From positions 124,001 through 188,000 of the forward strand of contig NZ_JBHIKW010000008.1 of NCBI RefSeq assembly GCF_042138895.1: DNA of 64,000 nucleotides, in the 5' to 3' direction. A program made the translations under genes and the position numbers. Each line of letters opens with the position of its first letter. Within the stretch, counting starts at the first letter, position 1. The notes under the pieces were generated by a model. That model did no database searches. It saw nothing but the letters and a program-made list of their open reading frames with translations, and was not told where the DNA came from. This document shows, piece by piece, positions 54,951 through 63,136 of the stretch. Source of the stretch: Cedecea selenatireducens (GTDB lineage: Bacteria; Pseudomonadota; Gammaproteobacteria; Enterobacterales; Enterobacteriaceae).

Positions 54951-55106
54951 AGGTTTGCTCTGATGCGACGTAAACGCGCAGGAGCAGTTGCGAAATCAGT
55001 TCAGAAACGTTCTCTCAGGATGGGCGTGAGGCATCAGGGATTTTACAGCTGCTGTATCAATCTTTAAGTATAGAACACGAATTTTGTAATAAAACGAGCC
55101 TGAAGA

Positions 55107-55274
55107 TCAGCGAGGCGCGACAAATAAGGACTTACATCCAGGGCAAAGCATGGCCTGCTTCAAACGAATTTTTGAACGGGGTTGCGTAGATTTAAAGCCG
55201 CATACAGGGCAGGTTACCGTAGCTGTTGACGACCCCCCGGCGAGGAGCTTCATTGCGTAATCGATAAAAGACAT
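55107..55274 (-). CDS. YnfU-like small zinc-ribbon protein
   Basis: This 55-aa protein has two CxxC knuckles (TCPVCGF at residues 21-27 and LCPGCKSLF at 43-51), which form a zinc ribbon, and a basic stretch between them (RSKIRLKQ). The pattern resembles the E. coli YnfU family of small zinc-binding proteins. AAAGG lies 9 nt before the ATG. It is isolated between the glucan synthase and the PLP enzyme, on the same strand as both. No function is known to me. Confidence 0.75.
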   Translation of the reverse strand: MSFIDYAMKLLAGGSSTATVTCPVCGFKSTQPRSKIRLKQAMLCPGCKSLFVAPR

Positions 55275-55365
55275 GATGATCAACCTTTCAATGAATGTTT
55301 TCTATCCTACCACGTGTGATTAAAAAGTGCGCAGGCCATCGCATTGTCAATGGCCTGCCGTCACT

Positions 55366-56505
55366 TTACCAGCCGACGATCCGCTGCCAGACCTCGTGCC
55401 CCTGACCATCGTCGCTCAAAACCTGATATTGCAGATGCATAGCGGCGGTGGCACACGCGTGGTTGGGCAGAATACGTACCCGGCTGCCGACGGGGAAATC
55501 ATCGACGGTAAAGGCAGCGTTTGGCGGCAGGGCAATAATCCCATGTTCCTGGTTGGTGGTGGTAACCAGCAGGTTTTCGTAGGGATCGCCGCTCAGGCTG
55601 CACACCAGCCCATAGCCGTAGTCCTGGCTTTGGGACGCCGTACCCCTGTCGCGGGAAAGCGCCATCCATCCGGCATCGATAAACACCCAGCCTTTTTCTT
55701 TATTGTGCCCGATAACCGTGGTGACAACGCTAATCGCAATATCCTCCAGGCGGCAGACGCCGACGTTTTTCATCACCAGGTCGAAGGTGGTAAACACCCC
55801 GGCTCTGACTTCGGTTATGCCGGAAAGATCGTCCGCAAAGTGGGCGGTCGGCGTCGCGCCAACGCTTAATATCGGGCAGGCGTAACCGTGTGCTCGTAGG
55901 CGGTCACCGGCGGTTTTGATCGCGGCGCATTCGGCTCTGGCGGCGGCTAAAATAGCTTCGTCGGTGCGGCAGCTGTATGACTCTCCGGCATGGGCCAGCA
56001 GCCCGGTCAGCGTTGAACCGCTTTCTTCAATGATGCGGGCAAGCGTTACAAGCATGTCGCTGTGGGGCGGGAGTCCGCCCCGGTGACCGTCGCAATCCAC
56101 TTCAATAAAAACCGAAAATTTGAGGCCATGCTCTTTGCCAAATGCGGCTACGGCGTCGGCCTGCGGCTCGCTGTCGAGCAGGATATGCAGGTTCACGCCT
56201 TTAGCCATCAGCGCCGCCGCGCGGGGAAGTTTGTGGGGCGCGATGCCCACGGCGTAAAGCAGATTGGTGTAGCCCGCGGCGGCAAATGCCTCAGCCTCGG
56301 CAAGCGTCGAAACCGTGGCCGGAGAATCGCCTTGTGCAAGCAGATAGCTAGCGGCCTCAATAGAGCGCAGCGTTTTCAGATGCGGCCGGACCACGCTTCC
56401 TAAGGCGTGAATGCGGGAGTAAAGCCGCTCAATATTGCGCAGGTATTTGCTTTTCTCGATCAGCAAAAAAGGGGTATCAAGGGTGGTCATCCAGTTAGCG
56501 GGCAT
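55366..56505 (-). CDS. PLP-dependent D-threonine aldolase / D-serine dehydratase-like enzyme (DSD1 family)
   Basis: This 379-aa fold-III PLP enzyme has an alanine racemase-type TIM barrel N-terminal domain, with the PLP lysine in VRPHLKT (Lys44), and a C-terminal domain with the metal-binding histidine/cysteine motif LPNHACAT, typical of D-threonine aldolases and D-serine dehydratases. Substrates are probably beta-hydroxy D-amino acids. The exact one cannot be read. The start MPANWMTTLDTPFLLIE fits the family. It is divergent from a LysR regulator 93 bp away, its likely controller. Confidence 0.87.
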   Translation of the reverse strand: MPANWMTTLDTPFLLIEKSKYLRNIERLYSRIHALGSVVRPHLKTLRSIEAASYLLAQGDSPATVSTLAEAEAFAAAGYTNLLYAVGIAPHKLPRAAALMAKGVNLHILLDSEPQADAVAAFGKEHGLKFSVFIEVDCDGHRGGLPPHSDMLVTLARIIEESGSTLTGLLAHAGESYSCRTDEAILAAARAECAAIKTAGDRLRAHGYACPILSVGATPTAHFADDLSGITEVRAGVFTTFDLVMKNVGVCRLEDIAISVVTTVIGHNKEKGWVFIDAGWMALSRDRGTASQSQDYGYGLVCSLSGDPYENLLVTTTNQEHGIIALPPNAAFTVDDFPVGSRVRILPNHACATAAMHLQYQVLSDDGQGHEVWQRIVGW

Positions 56506-56598
56506 AGCGTGTCTCCTGTCGTGGGAAAGGCCATGTTGCCATCCGGCTGATTAGGTATAAATTAATATAAAAGCAATTAATGATTAGGTTTCAAGTTA

Positions 56599-57537
56599 AT
56601 GATAAGCAGCGACGATCTCTCTTTCTTCCGCACCATCGCCACCCACAGCACGCTGGCCGCCGCCGCAAGGGCGCTGAACGTCACGCCGCCCTCTGTCACC
56701 CAGCGGCTACGCGGGCTGGAGCGCAAGCTTGGCGTCGATCTTATTCTGCGCCCCTCGCGGCAGGTATCGCTCACCGATGAAGGCTCGCTGCTGCTAAGCC
56801 GGGCGGAGAAAATTCTTGCCGAGCTGGCCGGCCTGCAGTCGACGCTGGACGACAGACGGCAGCAGGTAAGAGGCAAACTGCGCGTGCTGGCTCCGCTGGG
56901 GTTTGGCAACGATTATATTGCTCCACTGCTGGGGGAATATGCCGCGCAGCATGAAAACCTCGAAGTAGAGCTGACGCTATCCGATGACCCGCACTGGGCG
57001 ACGCTGCACAAATGGGATCTGGTGATTTTCATCGGTGAGCTGCGCGACTCAAGTATGCACTGCATTAAGCTTGCGCCGAACCAACGCTTTATCTGCGCTT
57101 CTCCGGAATACCTGAACCGAAAAGGTACGCCGCTGACGCCGGAACAGCTTGTAGATCACGACTGTATTGCGCTGCGGGAAAACAGCGAAGACGTCACGCT
57201 GTGGCGTTTCTCCGGTCCACAAGGGGACTGCCCGCAGCGTATTTCGCCAAAGCTGGCAAGCAATGAGGGACGGGTGGTAAAAGAGTGGGCGCTGGCGGGC
57301 AGGGGAATCATCATGCGCTCCGAGTGGGACGTGCTGCCGCAAATTCACCTCGGCGAGCTGGTGAGACTGCTGCCGGAATATACGCTGCCGGATGCCGACA
57401 TCGTGGCGCTGAGCGGCGCCTCACAGGCAGAAAGAAGTCCAAGGGCGCAGAAGTTTATCGAGCTGCTTAAGGCTCGGATTGCGGGGAGGCCGTGGGGACA
57501 GCATGCGTATCCATTGACGCTAAAGCATAGGAAATAG
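56599..57537 (+). CDS. LysR-family transcriptional regulator
   Basis: This 312-aa regulator has an N-terminal winged helix-turn-helix (LSFFRTIATHSTLAAAARAL, then PPSVTQRLRGLERKLGV) and a periplasmic-binding-like effector domain from about residue 90. It is divergent from the D-threonine-aldolase-like gene and probably regulates it. The last 71 bp overlap the end of the opposing metallo-hydrolase gene. The C-terminal 20 residues (WGQHAYPLTLKHRK) look extra compared with typical LysR ends, consistent with read-through into the overlap. Confidence 0.9.
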   Translation: MISSDDLSFFRTIATHSTLAAAARALNVTPPSVTQRLRGLERKLGVDLILRPSRQVSLTDEGSLLLSRAEKILAELAGLQSTLDDRRQQVRGKLRVLAPLGFGNDYIAPLLGEYAAQHENLEVELTLSDDPHWATLHKWDLVIFIGELRDSSMHCIKLAPNQRFICASPEYLNRKGTPLTPEQLVDHDCIALRENSEDVTLWRFSGPQGDCPQRISPKLASNEGRVVKEWALAGRGIIMRSEWDVLPQIHLGELVRLLPEYTLPDADIVALSGASQAERSPRAQKFIELLKARIAGRPWGQHAYPLTLKHRK

Positions 57538-58357
57538 GGTAACAATCATCAACCATGTCGAGGGTAGCAAACCCGGTTTGGTCCAGATGCATGCCAGCAA
57601 TCAGCAATTTTTCCCTCGCGGATTGCTGCAGCACATTTTTCCGTGTTTCTGCGGCTTGCATCGGATCAACATCAAAAAGAATGGAAACGTTCGGCTGCGC
57701 TGACTGAATTTGCGGGTAATGAACGATGTCGCCCCATATGAGTAAGCCTTTATCGTCCGCATCGATGCGAAAGCCGGTGTGACCGGGCGTGTGGCCCGGT
57801 AACCATACCGGGAGAATGCCCTTCGTGATTTCACCCCCGGTAAAAAAATGCAGATTTGATGCGTACGCCTCTAGTGTTTGGCGGGCCAGCCTGAAGTTAA
57901 GTTTTCCCCGCTCGTTAGCGCCTCTTTGTTTTTCATCATCCCGCCAGTAATCTGCTTCAAGCGGGTGCAGATGAAGTTCCGCATTTTTATAGACAGGGTT
58001 TCCTTCAGCATCCAGCAGGCCACCAATATGGTCGGGGTGGCAGTGAGTCAACAAGACAGCGTCTATATCATCAGGGCAGATCTTAAGAGCCGCAAGGTTG
58101 GCTCTCAGTTGCCCGCCCACATTGTTCCTCCCGCCAGTACCCGCATCCACCAGAAGGGTTCGCCCCTTGCCGCGAATCAGATAACAGTTGATATGAATAT
58201 GGCCAGGCTCAGCGAGGCCAGCACTCTGCTGGATGGCTTCGGCTTCAGCGATGTCGATGCCAGAGAGTAAATCCAGGCTCGCTGGCATAGCGCCATCACT
58301 TAGGGCGGTAACCAGAAAATCGCCAATCTGGCAGGATGGAAAAGATAAATGTTTCAT
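57467..58357 (-). CDS. Metallo-beta-lactamase-fold hydrolase
   Basis: This 296-aa protein has no signal peptide. The binuclear metal site is clear: THCHPDH (His105, His107, Asp109, His110), LPGHTPGHTG (His189), Asp210 in IWGDIVHY and a late His in GMHLDQTG. It fits the lactonase/quorum-quenching-like or glyoxalase II-like branch of the superfamily. The substrate cannot be assigned. The C-terminus overlaps the opposing LysR gene by 71 bp. A divergent GcvA-type LysR gene starts 123 bp upstream and is the likely regulator. Confidence 0.87.
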   Translation of the reverse strand: MKHLSFPSCQIGDFLVTALSDGAMPASLDLLSGIDIAEAEAIQQSAGLAEPGHIHINCYLIRGKGRTLLVDAGTGGRNNVGGQLRANLAALKICPDDIDAVLLTHCHPDHIGGLLDAEGNPVYKNAELHLHPLEADYWRDDEKQRGANERGKLNFRLARQTLEAYASNLHFFTGGEITKGILPVWLPGHTPGHTGFRIDADDKGLLIWGDIVHYPQIQSAQPNVSILFDVDPMQAAETRKNVLQQSAREKLLIAGMHLDQTGFATLDMVDDCYPISYALASMDTHAVPTASPQSEP

Positions 58358-58480
58358 ACAGGCCTCAGTGATTTTTTATCATGCTACCGGCTGTATTTTC
58401 GCTAATGAATCGATATTATTTCATCATTCAGTGACATTTAGTCATTAAGTGTTCGTTGCCTGTCCCCCATCTGGAGGCGT

Positions 58481-59383
58481 ATGCGTAGAAAAATTCCCAG
58501 CAGCACATCCCTGCAGGCTTTTGAGGCGGCTGCCCGGCACGGTAATTTTGCCCGAGCCGCCGAGGAGCTTTCGCTGACAGAAGGGGCTATTAGCCGCCAG
58601 ATTGCGCGCCTTGAATCTTTACTGGACTGCAAATTATTTGACCGGGCAGGGAGCCGCGTAAAACTCAACCCTGTCGGCACGCGTTATGCCTGCCATGTTC
58701 GCGAAACGCTTGAGCGAATTGAAAGAGATACTCAGTACATAATGGGTATGCCCAGGGACAGCCGGAGCCTGGATATTGCCGCGCTGCCAACATTTTCGAG
58801 CCGGTGGCTTATCCCCCGGCTGAGCCGTTTTACCGCCTTACATCCGGACATCACGTTAAATATTGCCGCCAGAACCGATCCTTTCGTTCTGAGCGGAAGC
58901 GGTTTTGATGCCGTCGTGCATTTTGAGCATGCCGCGTGGGCCGGAATGCGCGTGCAATTTCTCTTTGAGGAAAAACTGGTTCCTGTCTGCCACCCGGCTT
59001 TGTTAACAGGCCATGAGGGAAAGGGGCAGTTGAAGGATTTACCAAGAATTCACCGACGATTGAACCCGGACGCATGGCATCACTATGCCCGTGAAACGGG
59101 AATAAGCCTTGATAATCTGGCGCAGGGCGCCCGGTACGATCTTCATGAAATGGCCATTGCTGCCGCATTGGCCGGGCAGGGCGTTGCCCTGGTGCCGCGC
59201 ATGTACGTTGCACAAGAACTCGACAACGGCAGGCTGGTTGCGCCGTGGCCGGAATCAGACTCGTTGAGTAAAAAATTCTGTTTAGTTCAACCGGTAGAAA
59301 CGGGAATCAACGACTCCGCATTAAGAGATTTTGAACGCTGGCTGCTGGCCGAAATAAAGACACAAACAGGGACATTCGGCTAA
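58481..59383 (+). CDS. LysR-family regulator, GcvA-like
   Basis: This 300-aa regulator begins MRRKIPSSTSLQAFEAAARH, the typical opening of GcvA-type LysR proteins. It has a helix-turn-helix at about 20-65 (FARAAEELSLTEGAISRQIA) and the GcvA-like effector core (LDIAALPTFSSRWLIPRL). It is divergent from the metallo-hydrolase gene. The 123-bp space contains AT-rich interrupted dyads (TGAAT...ATTCA near 58408-58432) that could be its site. Regulation of the hydrolase is inferred from this arrangement. Confidence 0.9.
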   Translation: MRRKIPSSTSLQAFEAAARHGNFARAAEELSLTEGAISRQIARLESLLDCKLFDRAGSRVKLNPVGTRYACHVRETLERIERDTQYIMGMPRDSRSLDIAALPTFSSRWLIPRLSRFTALHPDITLNIAARTDPFVLSGSGFDAVVHFEHAAWAGMRVQFLFEEKLVPVCHPALLTGHEGKGQLKDLPRIHRRLNPDAWHHYARETGISLDNLAQGARYDLHEMAIAAALAGQGVALVPRMYVAQELDNGRLVAPWPESDSLSKKFCLVQPVETGINDSALRDFERWLLAEIKTQTGTFG

Positions 59384-59484
59384 GGTTATTCACGTCACCT
59401 ATGATGTTATGTTGCAACGTTTGGCCTGAATGAAAAGAGCCTGTATACGGTGTGGCAATGTCGACAAGCTCTAAGGACTCCAAC

Positions 59485-59967
59485 ATGAACCCCTTTCATC
59501 AACTGACGGCCACCAGCCTCACCGGCCAACAGATTTCCATGTCTGATTATGCGGGCAAGCTGGTTCTGGTGGTGAACACCGCCAGCCAGTGTGGCTTTAC
59601 GCCGCAATACGCGGGCCTTGAAGCGCTCTATAAGAAGTACGCCGCGCAGGGGCTGGTGGTGCTTGGTTTCCCCTGTAATCAGTTTGGTAAGCAGGAACCC
59701 GGCGACGCCGATGACATCGCGCGGACCTGCCATATTAACTACGGTGTTAGCTTCCCGATGTTTGCAAAAGTCGAGGTCAACGGAACCGCAGCGCATCCGG
59801 TGTTTCGTTATCTGAAAAATGAATTGCCGGGCGTGTTGGGGGGACGAATCAAGTGGAACTTCACCAAGTTCCTGATTGGGCGTGACGGGAAGCCGCTCAA
59901 GCGTTTTGCACCGCTTACGACTCCGGAGAAAATGGAAGCTGCGATCGTTGCTGCACTTGAAATCTGA
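59485..59967 (+). CDS. Glutathione peroxidase family protein
   Basis: This 160-aa cytosolic thiol peroxidase reduces hydroperoxides with thioredoxin or glutathione. It has the catalytic set Cys36 (NTASQCGFTPQY), Gln66 (FPCNQFG) and Trp124-Asn125 (KWNFTKF), plus Cys64 and Cys82 as possible resolving cysteines. The start at 59485 is set by AAGGA 7 nt upstream and the family start MNPFHQL. The frame is open to 59452. It is shorter than E. coli BtuE (183 aa), so it is probably a second peroxidase. It stands alone and ends at a strong terminator (60016-60054). Confidence 0.92.
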   Translation: MNPFHQLTATSLTGQQISMSDYAGKLVLVVNTASQCGFTPQYAGLEALYKKYAAQGLVVLGFPCNQFGKQEPGDADDIARTCHINYGVSFPMFAKVEVNGTAAHPVFRYLKNELPGVLGGRIKWNFTKFLIGRDGKPLKRFAPLTTPEKMEAAIVAALEI

Positions 59968-60015
59968 GCGGTATCTGGATTCATCAGTAGATGAATGAAG
60001 CTATATCACTCGCCA

Positions 60016-60054
60016 AAACTATCCTGTCCATAATATCTAAAGACAGGATAGTTT
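60016..60054. terminator. Bidirectional terminator between the peroxidase gene and the toxin-like operon
   Basis: A perfect 13-bp stem (AAACTATCCTGTC, 60016-60028, and complement, 60042-60054) has a 13-nt loop. It ends in TTTCTT on the plus strand and TTTTGG on the minus strand, so it can serve both convergent genes. Confidence 0.8.
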
Positions 60055-60070
60055 CTTCGGTATCTATAAA

Positions 60071-60358
60071 TTAAAGATTAGTGCATTGGCTGGAGTTTTT
60101 ACCCCGCCAGGATTTACCCCCGGAGTTTTTGCAGTTATGCGCATCCTTATTATTAAGGATCTTGCCGCTACAATTTCTGGCTGACCAGCATTCATTACGA
60201 TCGGCATTTTCCTTGCTGGTTTTATGTTCGTCGTCTGTCTGAACAAGAGGTGGTTTTTCATTAGCAGGCAAAGCTCCGGATGCCGGGTTTTGCGTATCCG
60301 CCAGGGCCATGCCCTGGAATAGAATAGCGGTGAGTATTGCCATAACGAGTGTTTTCAT
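60071..60358 (-). CDS. Small secreted Cys-containing protein, partner of the pore-forming-like protein
   Basis: This 95-aa protein has a clear signal peptide (1-20, MALA|DT). The mature part is polar, with four cysteines (57, 63, 76, 92) likely to form two disulfides in the periplasm or outside the cell. I do not recognise a family. Its ATG overlaps the stop of the upstream gene by 4 bp (ATGA), so the two are translationally coupled. It could protect the producer, help release, or act with the upstream protein. None of these is shown by the sequence. Confidence 0.75.
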   Translation of the reverse strand: MKTLVMAILTAILFQGMALADTQNPASGALPANEKPPLVQTDDEHKTSKENADRNECWSARNCSGKILNNKDAHNCKNSGGKSWRGKNSSQCTNL

Positions 60359-61530
60359 GACGCATCTCCAGATTCAAGTTTGAACAGGGTTTGTACTCTG
60401 TAGCTTTTAAAGAATTGCATTTGCGCCCATTCGGAGACGGCGACCAGGCTGACGTTACCTTTTTTAGTGCGGCGATAAATCACTACCGCTGTGCTAAATA
60501 CCCAGGGAACAATCAGTACATCGCTGTCTGGCGGCGCGGTGAAGGACTCTTCTACGATTTTTTCGGTTACGGATTCACGGCTTACTTCCAGCACATTGGT
60601 CACGCCGAATTCCATATCCATACTGGAAGCCACTTCTGATCCTGTAATAGGGTCTGCGGCTTTTTCGGAAAGAGAAGTCTTGAGTGACCAGTTGACGGTC
60701 AGAACATTTTTAATGGCTGAAGTGACAGTAACTTTCTCACTGGTGCTGCGTGTTGAGCCAGCAGGAACGTTAATAAAGGTACGCGGGTTATTTCCCACGC
60801 TGTAAATTGCCACGGCAAAATATTCGTCGATAAACAGGTCTTGCGCATAGGGCGTGGGGTAATCCACATCGCCAATACCTTCCCAAAGCGCGGGTTCTAC
60901 CACCAGAGGCTCTGAGCGAGCCAGCAGTCGCTTCGTCAGGTAAGGTCCGTCAGGGATGTACTGCAGCGGGTTGAAATCATCAATGGCCTGTAAATCTTTC
61001 TCGACGTCGCTCCAGTTGCGAACGTCCGGGTTTTTTGCCGCCAGCTCAAGCAGCCAGGTACGATATTCTTCCTCGACAGCATCAGTCTTTTGTACTTTCA
61101 CCGGGATTACTCCTTCATCCAGTATCAACAATTTCTTGTCTCGCCCGGCTCGGATCGTTATCGAACGACTAAAGTCATGGCCTCCGCCGGGTAAATCCGT
61201 CCATCCGCTTGCGGTCAGGGCTCCGCCTGCAACCAGGCTTGAGTCGTTAGAGCCGCTAAAAGGAACATCGATCATGAGAGAAACTGCGCCATAGCCTTTT
61301 TGCCCGGGAGGTACTTTGTCTTTCCATTGCGCGTGGCATTCATACCCCGTCCATGTTCCCCTGGCCGCACGGATACCCAGGGCCTGAACGGTAGCGTTAG
61401 GTTCAATGCTAATGGGGCCCCGGCCATCTACGGAGTTCCGGTACCAGGTTCCCCATTCGATAGAACTACTGTCGACTTCAAGCACCCTGTCCGTGGCATT
61501 CGTTATTGTTAGATAAAAGGTCCAAGCCAT
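60355..61530 (-). CDS. Candidate beta-pore-forming protein: aegerolysin-like plus aerolysin/ETX-MTX2-like regions
   Basis: This is a 391-aa protein. The first 110 residues resemble the aegerolysin fold pattern: TITNATDRVLEV, SSIEWGTWYR, IEPNATV, GIRAARGTWTGYE and IDVPFSGSND. The C-terminal part (about 230-365) has the Ser/Thr-Val alternating amphipathic strands of aerolysin/epsilon-toxin/MTX2 proteins (STSEKVTVTSAIKNVLTVNW; EFGVTNVLEVSRESVT; PWVFSTAVVIYRR). No signal peptide is present. I start at 61530 because GAGGAG lies 7-8 nt upstream; 61545 is an in-frame alternative. It is coupled to a small secreted protein. A membrane-active protein against competitors or invertebrates is one possibility. 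The fold call rests on pattern reading only. Confidence 0.6.
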   Translation of the reverse strand: MAWTFYLTITNATDRVLEVDSSSIEWGTWYRNSVDGRGPISIEPNATVQALGIRAARGTWTGYECHAQWKDKVPPGQKGYGAVSLMIDVPFSGSNDSSLVAGGALTASGWTDLPGGGHDFSRSITIRAGRDKKLLILDEGVIPVKVQKTDAVEEEYRTWLLELAAKNPDVRNWSDVEKDLQAIDDFNPLQYIPDGPYLTKRLLARSEPLVVEPALWEGIGDVDYPTPYAQDLFIDEYFAVAIYSVGNNPRTFINVPAGSTRSTSEKVTVTSAIKNVLTVNWSLKTSLSEKAADPITGSEVASSMDMEFGVTNVLEVSRESVTEKIVEESFTAPPDSDVLIVPWVFSTAVVIYRRTKKGNVSLVAVSEWAQMQFFKSYRVQTLFKLESGDAS

Positions 61531-62028
61531 ATTTCTACTCCTCATTAAAAGACAGCTAATTAAATAGCGGGCAGAGCAAACCTAAAAGGCGAGAGAATTG
61601 CTGAGTGAGTTAGAAAGTTAGAGTGGTACTGTTTTTTTGTCAAAACCACTATTTTTGATGTGGGAATATATTCCTTATAAAACACAGAGTCTATTTTATG
61701 CGGATTTGTAGCGTTAATAGCCTTGACGGCAGTCTTGTAGGGTTAAATTATTTTTGGCTGATTTTTTGTGCTGACATGAACAAAATAAGAGTGATATTTA
61801 TCTTATTTTGGTGTGGGCTGGTTTTTTAAATCATCAAAGATGAAACGTGGAATATAGAATGCAACATATTTAAAATATTTGCTCAGCTAATTTATAATGT
61901 ATTTATTCAAGTAATGCTGCATGTTAGCAGATTAATAATACATGTCTGAATAGTTTGATGGGTTGCGTATTGGAGCATTAAATCACTTGCCAGGGCGGGC
62001 ATTGACGGGATAGGGCGCTGGCAGGGCG
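61531..62028. other. AT-rich region upstream of the pore-forming-like operon
   Basis: This roughly 500-bp region contains a perfect 9-bp inverted repeat (AAAATAAGA/TCTTATTTT, 61782-61809) and several T-tracts. It probably holds the promoter of the minus-strand toxin-like operon. Its low GC against the flanking genes suggests acquired DNA. No gene is supported. Confidence 0.4.
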
Positions 62029-62061
62029 AAAAAAGCCTGGCGATTTTTCAACCGCCAGGCT
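62029..62061 (-). terminator. Rho-independent terminator of the mesX-mesD operon
   Basis: Read on the minus strand, AGCCTGGCG (from 62061 down to 62053), a 10-nt loop and CGCCAGGCT run straight into TTTTTT. It begins 19 bp after the mesD stop. Confidence 0.9.
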
Positions 62062-62079
62062 GGCAACATAAACTTCCGG

Positions 62080-63111
62080 TTATTTACCCAGAATCTCTCT
62101 GCGAACGATCTCGGCCCCTGCGCTTAGCGCGTGCAGTTTGCCTCTGGCTACCTGACGCGGCAGCGGAGCCATGCCGCAGTTGGTGGAAGGGTAGAGATTT
62201 TCGGCATCGACGAACTGCAGCGCTTTACGCAGCGTGTTGGCGACTTCTTCCGGCGTCTCAATGGCGTGGTTTGCCACGTCGATAGCGCCAACCATCACTT
62301 TCTTGCCACGGATCAGCTCGAGCAGATCCATCGGCACGTGAGAGTTGTGGCACTCCAGCGAGATGATATCGATGTTCGAAGTCTGCAGCTTTGGAAACGC
62401 CTCTTCGTACTGACGCCACTCGGAGCCCAGCGTCTTTTTCCAGTCGGTGTTGGCTTTGATGCCGTAGCCGTAGCAGATGTGCACGGCGGTTTCGCACTTC
62501 AGACCTTCGATGGCGCGTTCCAGCGTGGCAATGCCCCACTCGTTAACTTCGTCGAAGAACACGTTGAAGGCTGGCTCATCGAACTGAATGATGTCCACCC
62601 CGGCGGCTTCCAGCTCTTTCGCCTCCTGGTTCAGGATCTTGGCGAATTCCCAGGCCAGCTTTTCACGGCTTTTGTAGTGGTTGTCATACAGCGTGTCGAT
62701 CATGGTCATCGGCCCAGGCAGCGCCCACTTGATCGGCTGTTTGGTCAGCTTGCGAAGATACTTAGCGTCTTCCACAAATACCGGCTTCTGGCGAGCCACG
62801 GCGCCGACAACGGTCGGGACGCTGGCATCGTAGCGGTTACGAATACGCACGGTTTCGCGCTTCTCAAAATCCACGCCGTCCAGGTGCTCGATGAAGGTGG
62901 TGACGAAGTGCTGACGAGTCTGCTCGCCGTCGCTGACGATATCGATATCGGCCAGCTGTTGTTCGTGCAGCGACAGGCGCAGGGCGTCCTGTTTACCCTC
63001 AATTAATTCCTGATCCTGCAGTTTCCACGGCGACCACAGCGTTTCAGGCTGAGCCAGCCAGGATGGTTTAGGCAGGCTGCCGGCGGTGGACGTAGGCAAT
63101 AATCTTTTCAT
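62080..63111 (-). CDS. mesD: MesD-type core methionine synthase (MetE C-terminal-like)
   Basis: This 343-aa protein corresponds to the catalytic C-terminal half of MetE only. It starts MKRLLPTSTAGSLPKP and has DIVSDGEQTRQHF, LPGPMTMIDTLYD, IQFDEPAFNVFFDEV, VHICYG and a zinc-site end with NCGMAPLPR. The zinc ligands (His and Cys in VHICYG, a Glu, and the Cys of TNCGM) are present. Short MetE-like proteins beside DUF1852 are the MesD/MesX class of folate-independent methionine synthases, as I recall from the literature. These methylate homocysteine with a donor other than methyl-tetrahydrofolate and need MesX. It lies 25 bp after mesX and ends at a strong terminator. Confidence 0.85.
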   Translation of the reverse strand: MKRLLPTSTAGSLPKPSWLAQPETLWSPWKLQDQELIEGKQDALRLSLHEQQLADIDIVSDGEQTRQHFVTTFIEHLDGVDFEKRETVRIRNRYDASVPTVVGAVARQKPVFVEDAKYLRKLTKQPIKWALPGPMTMIDTLYDNHYKSREKLAWEFAKILNQEAKELEAAGVDIIQFDEPAFNVFFDEVNEWGIATLERAIEGLKCETAVHICYGYGIKANTDWKKTLGSEWRQYEEAFPKLQTSNIDIISLECHNSHVPMDLLELIRGKKVMVGAIDVANHAIETPEEVANTLRKALQFVDAENLYPSTNCGMAPLPRQVARGKLHALSAGAEIVRREILGK

Positions 63112-63136
63112 GACGGATGACCTTGTATTTGGTGTC

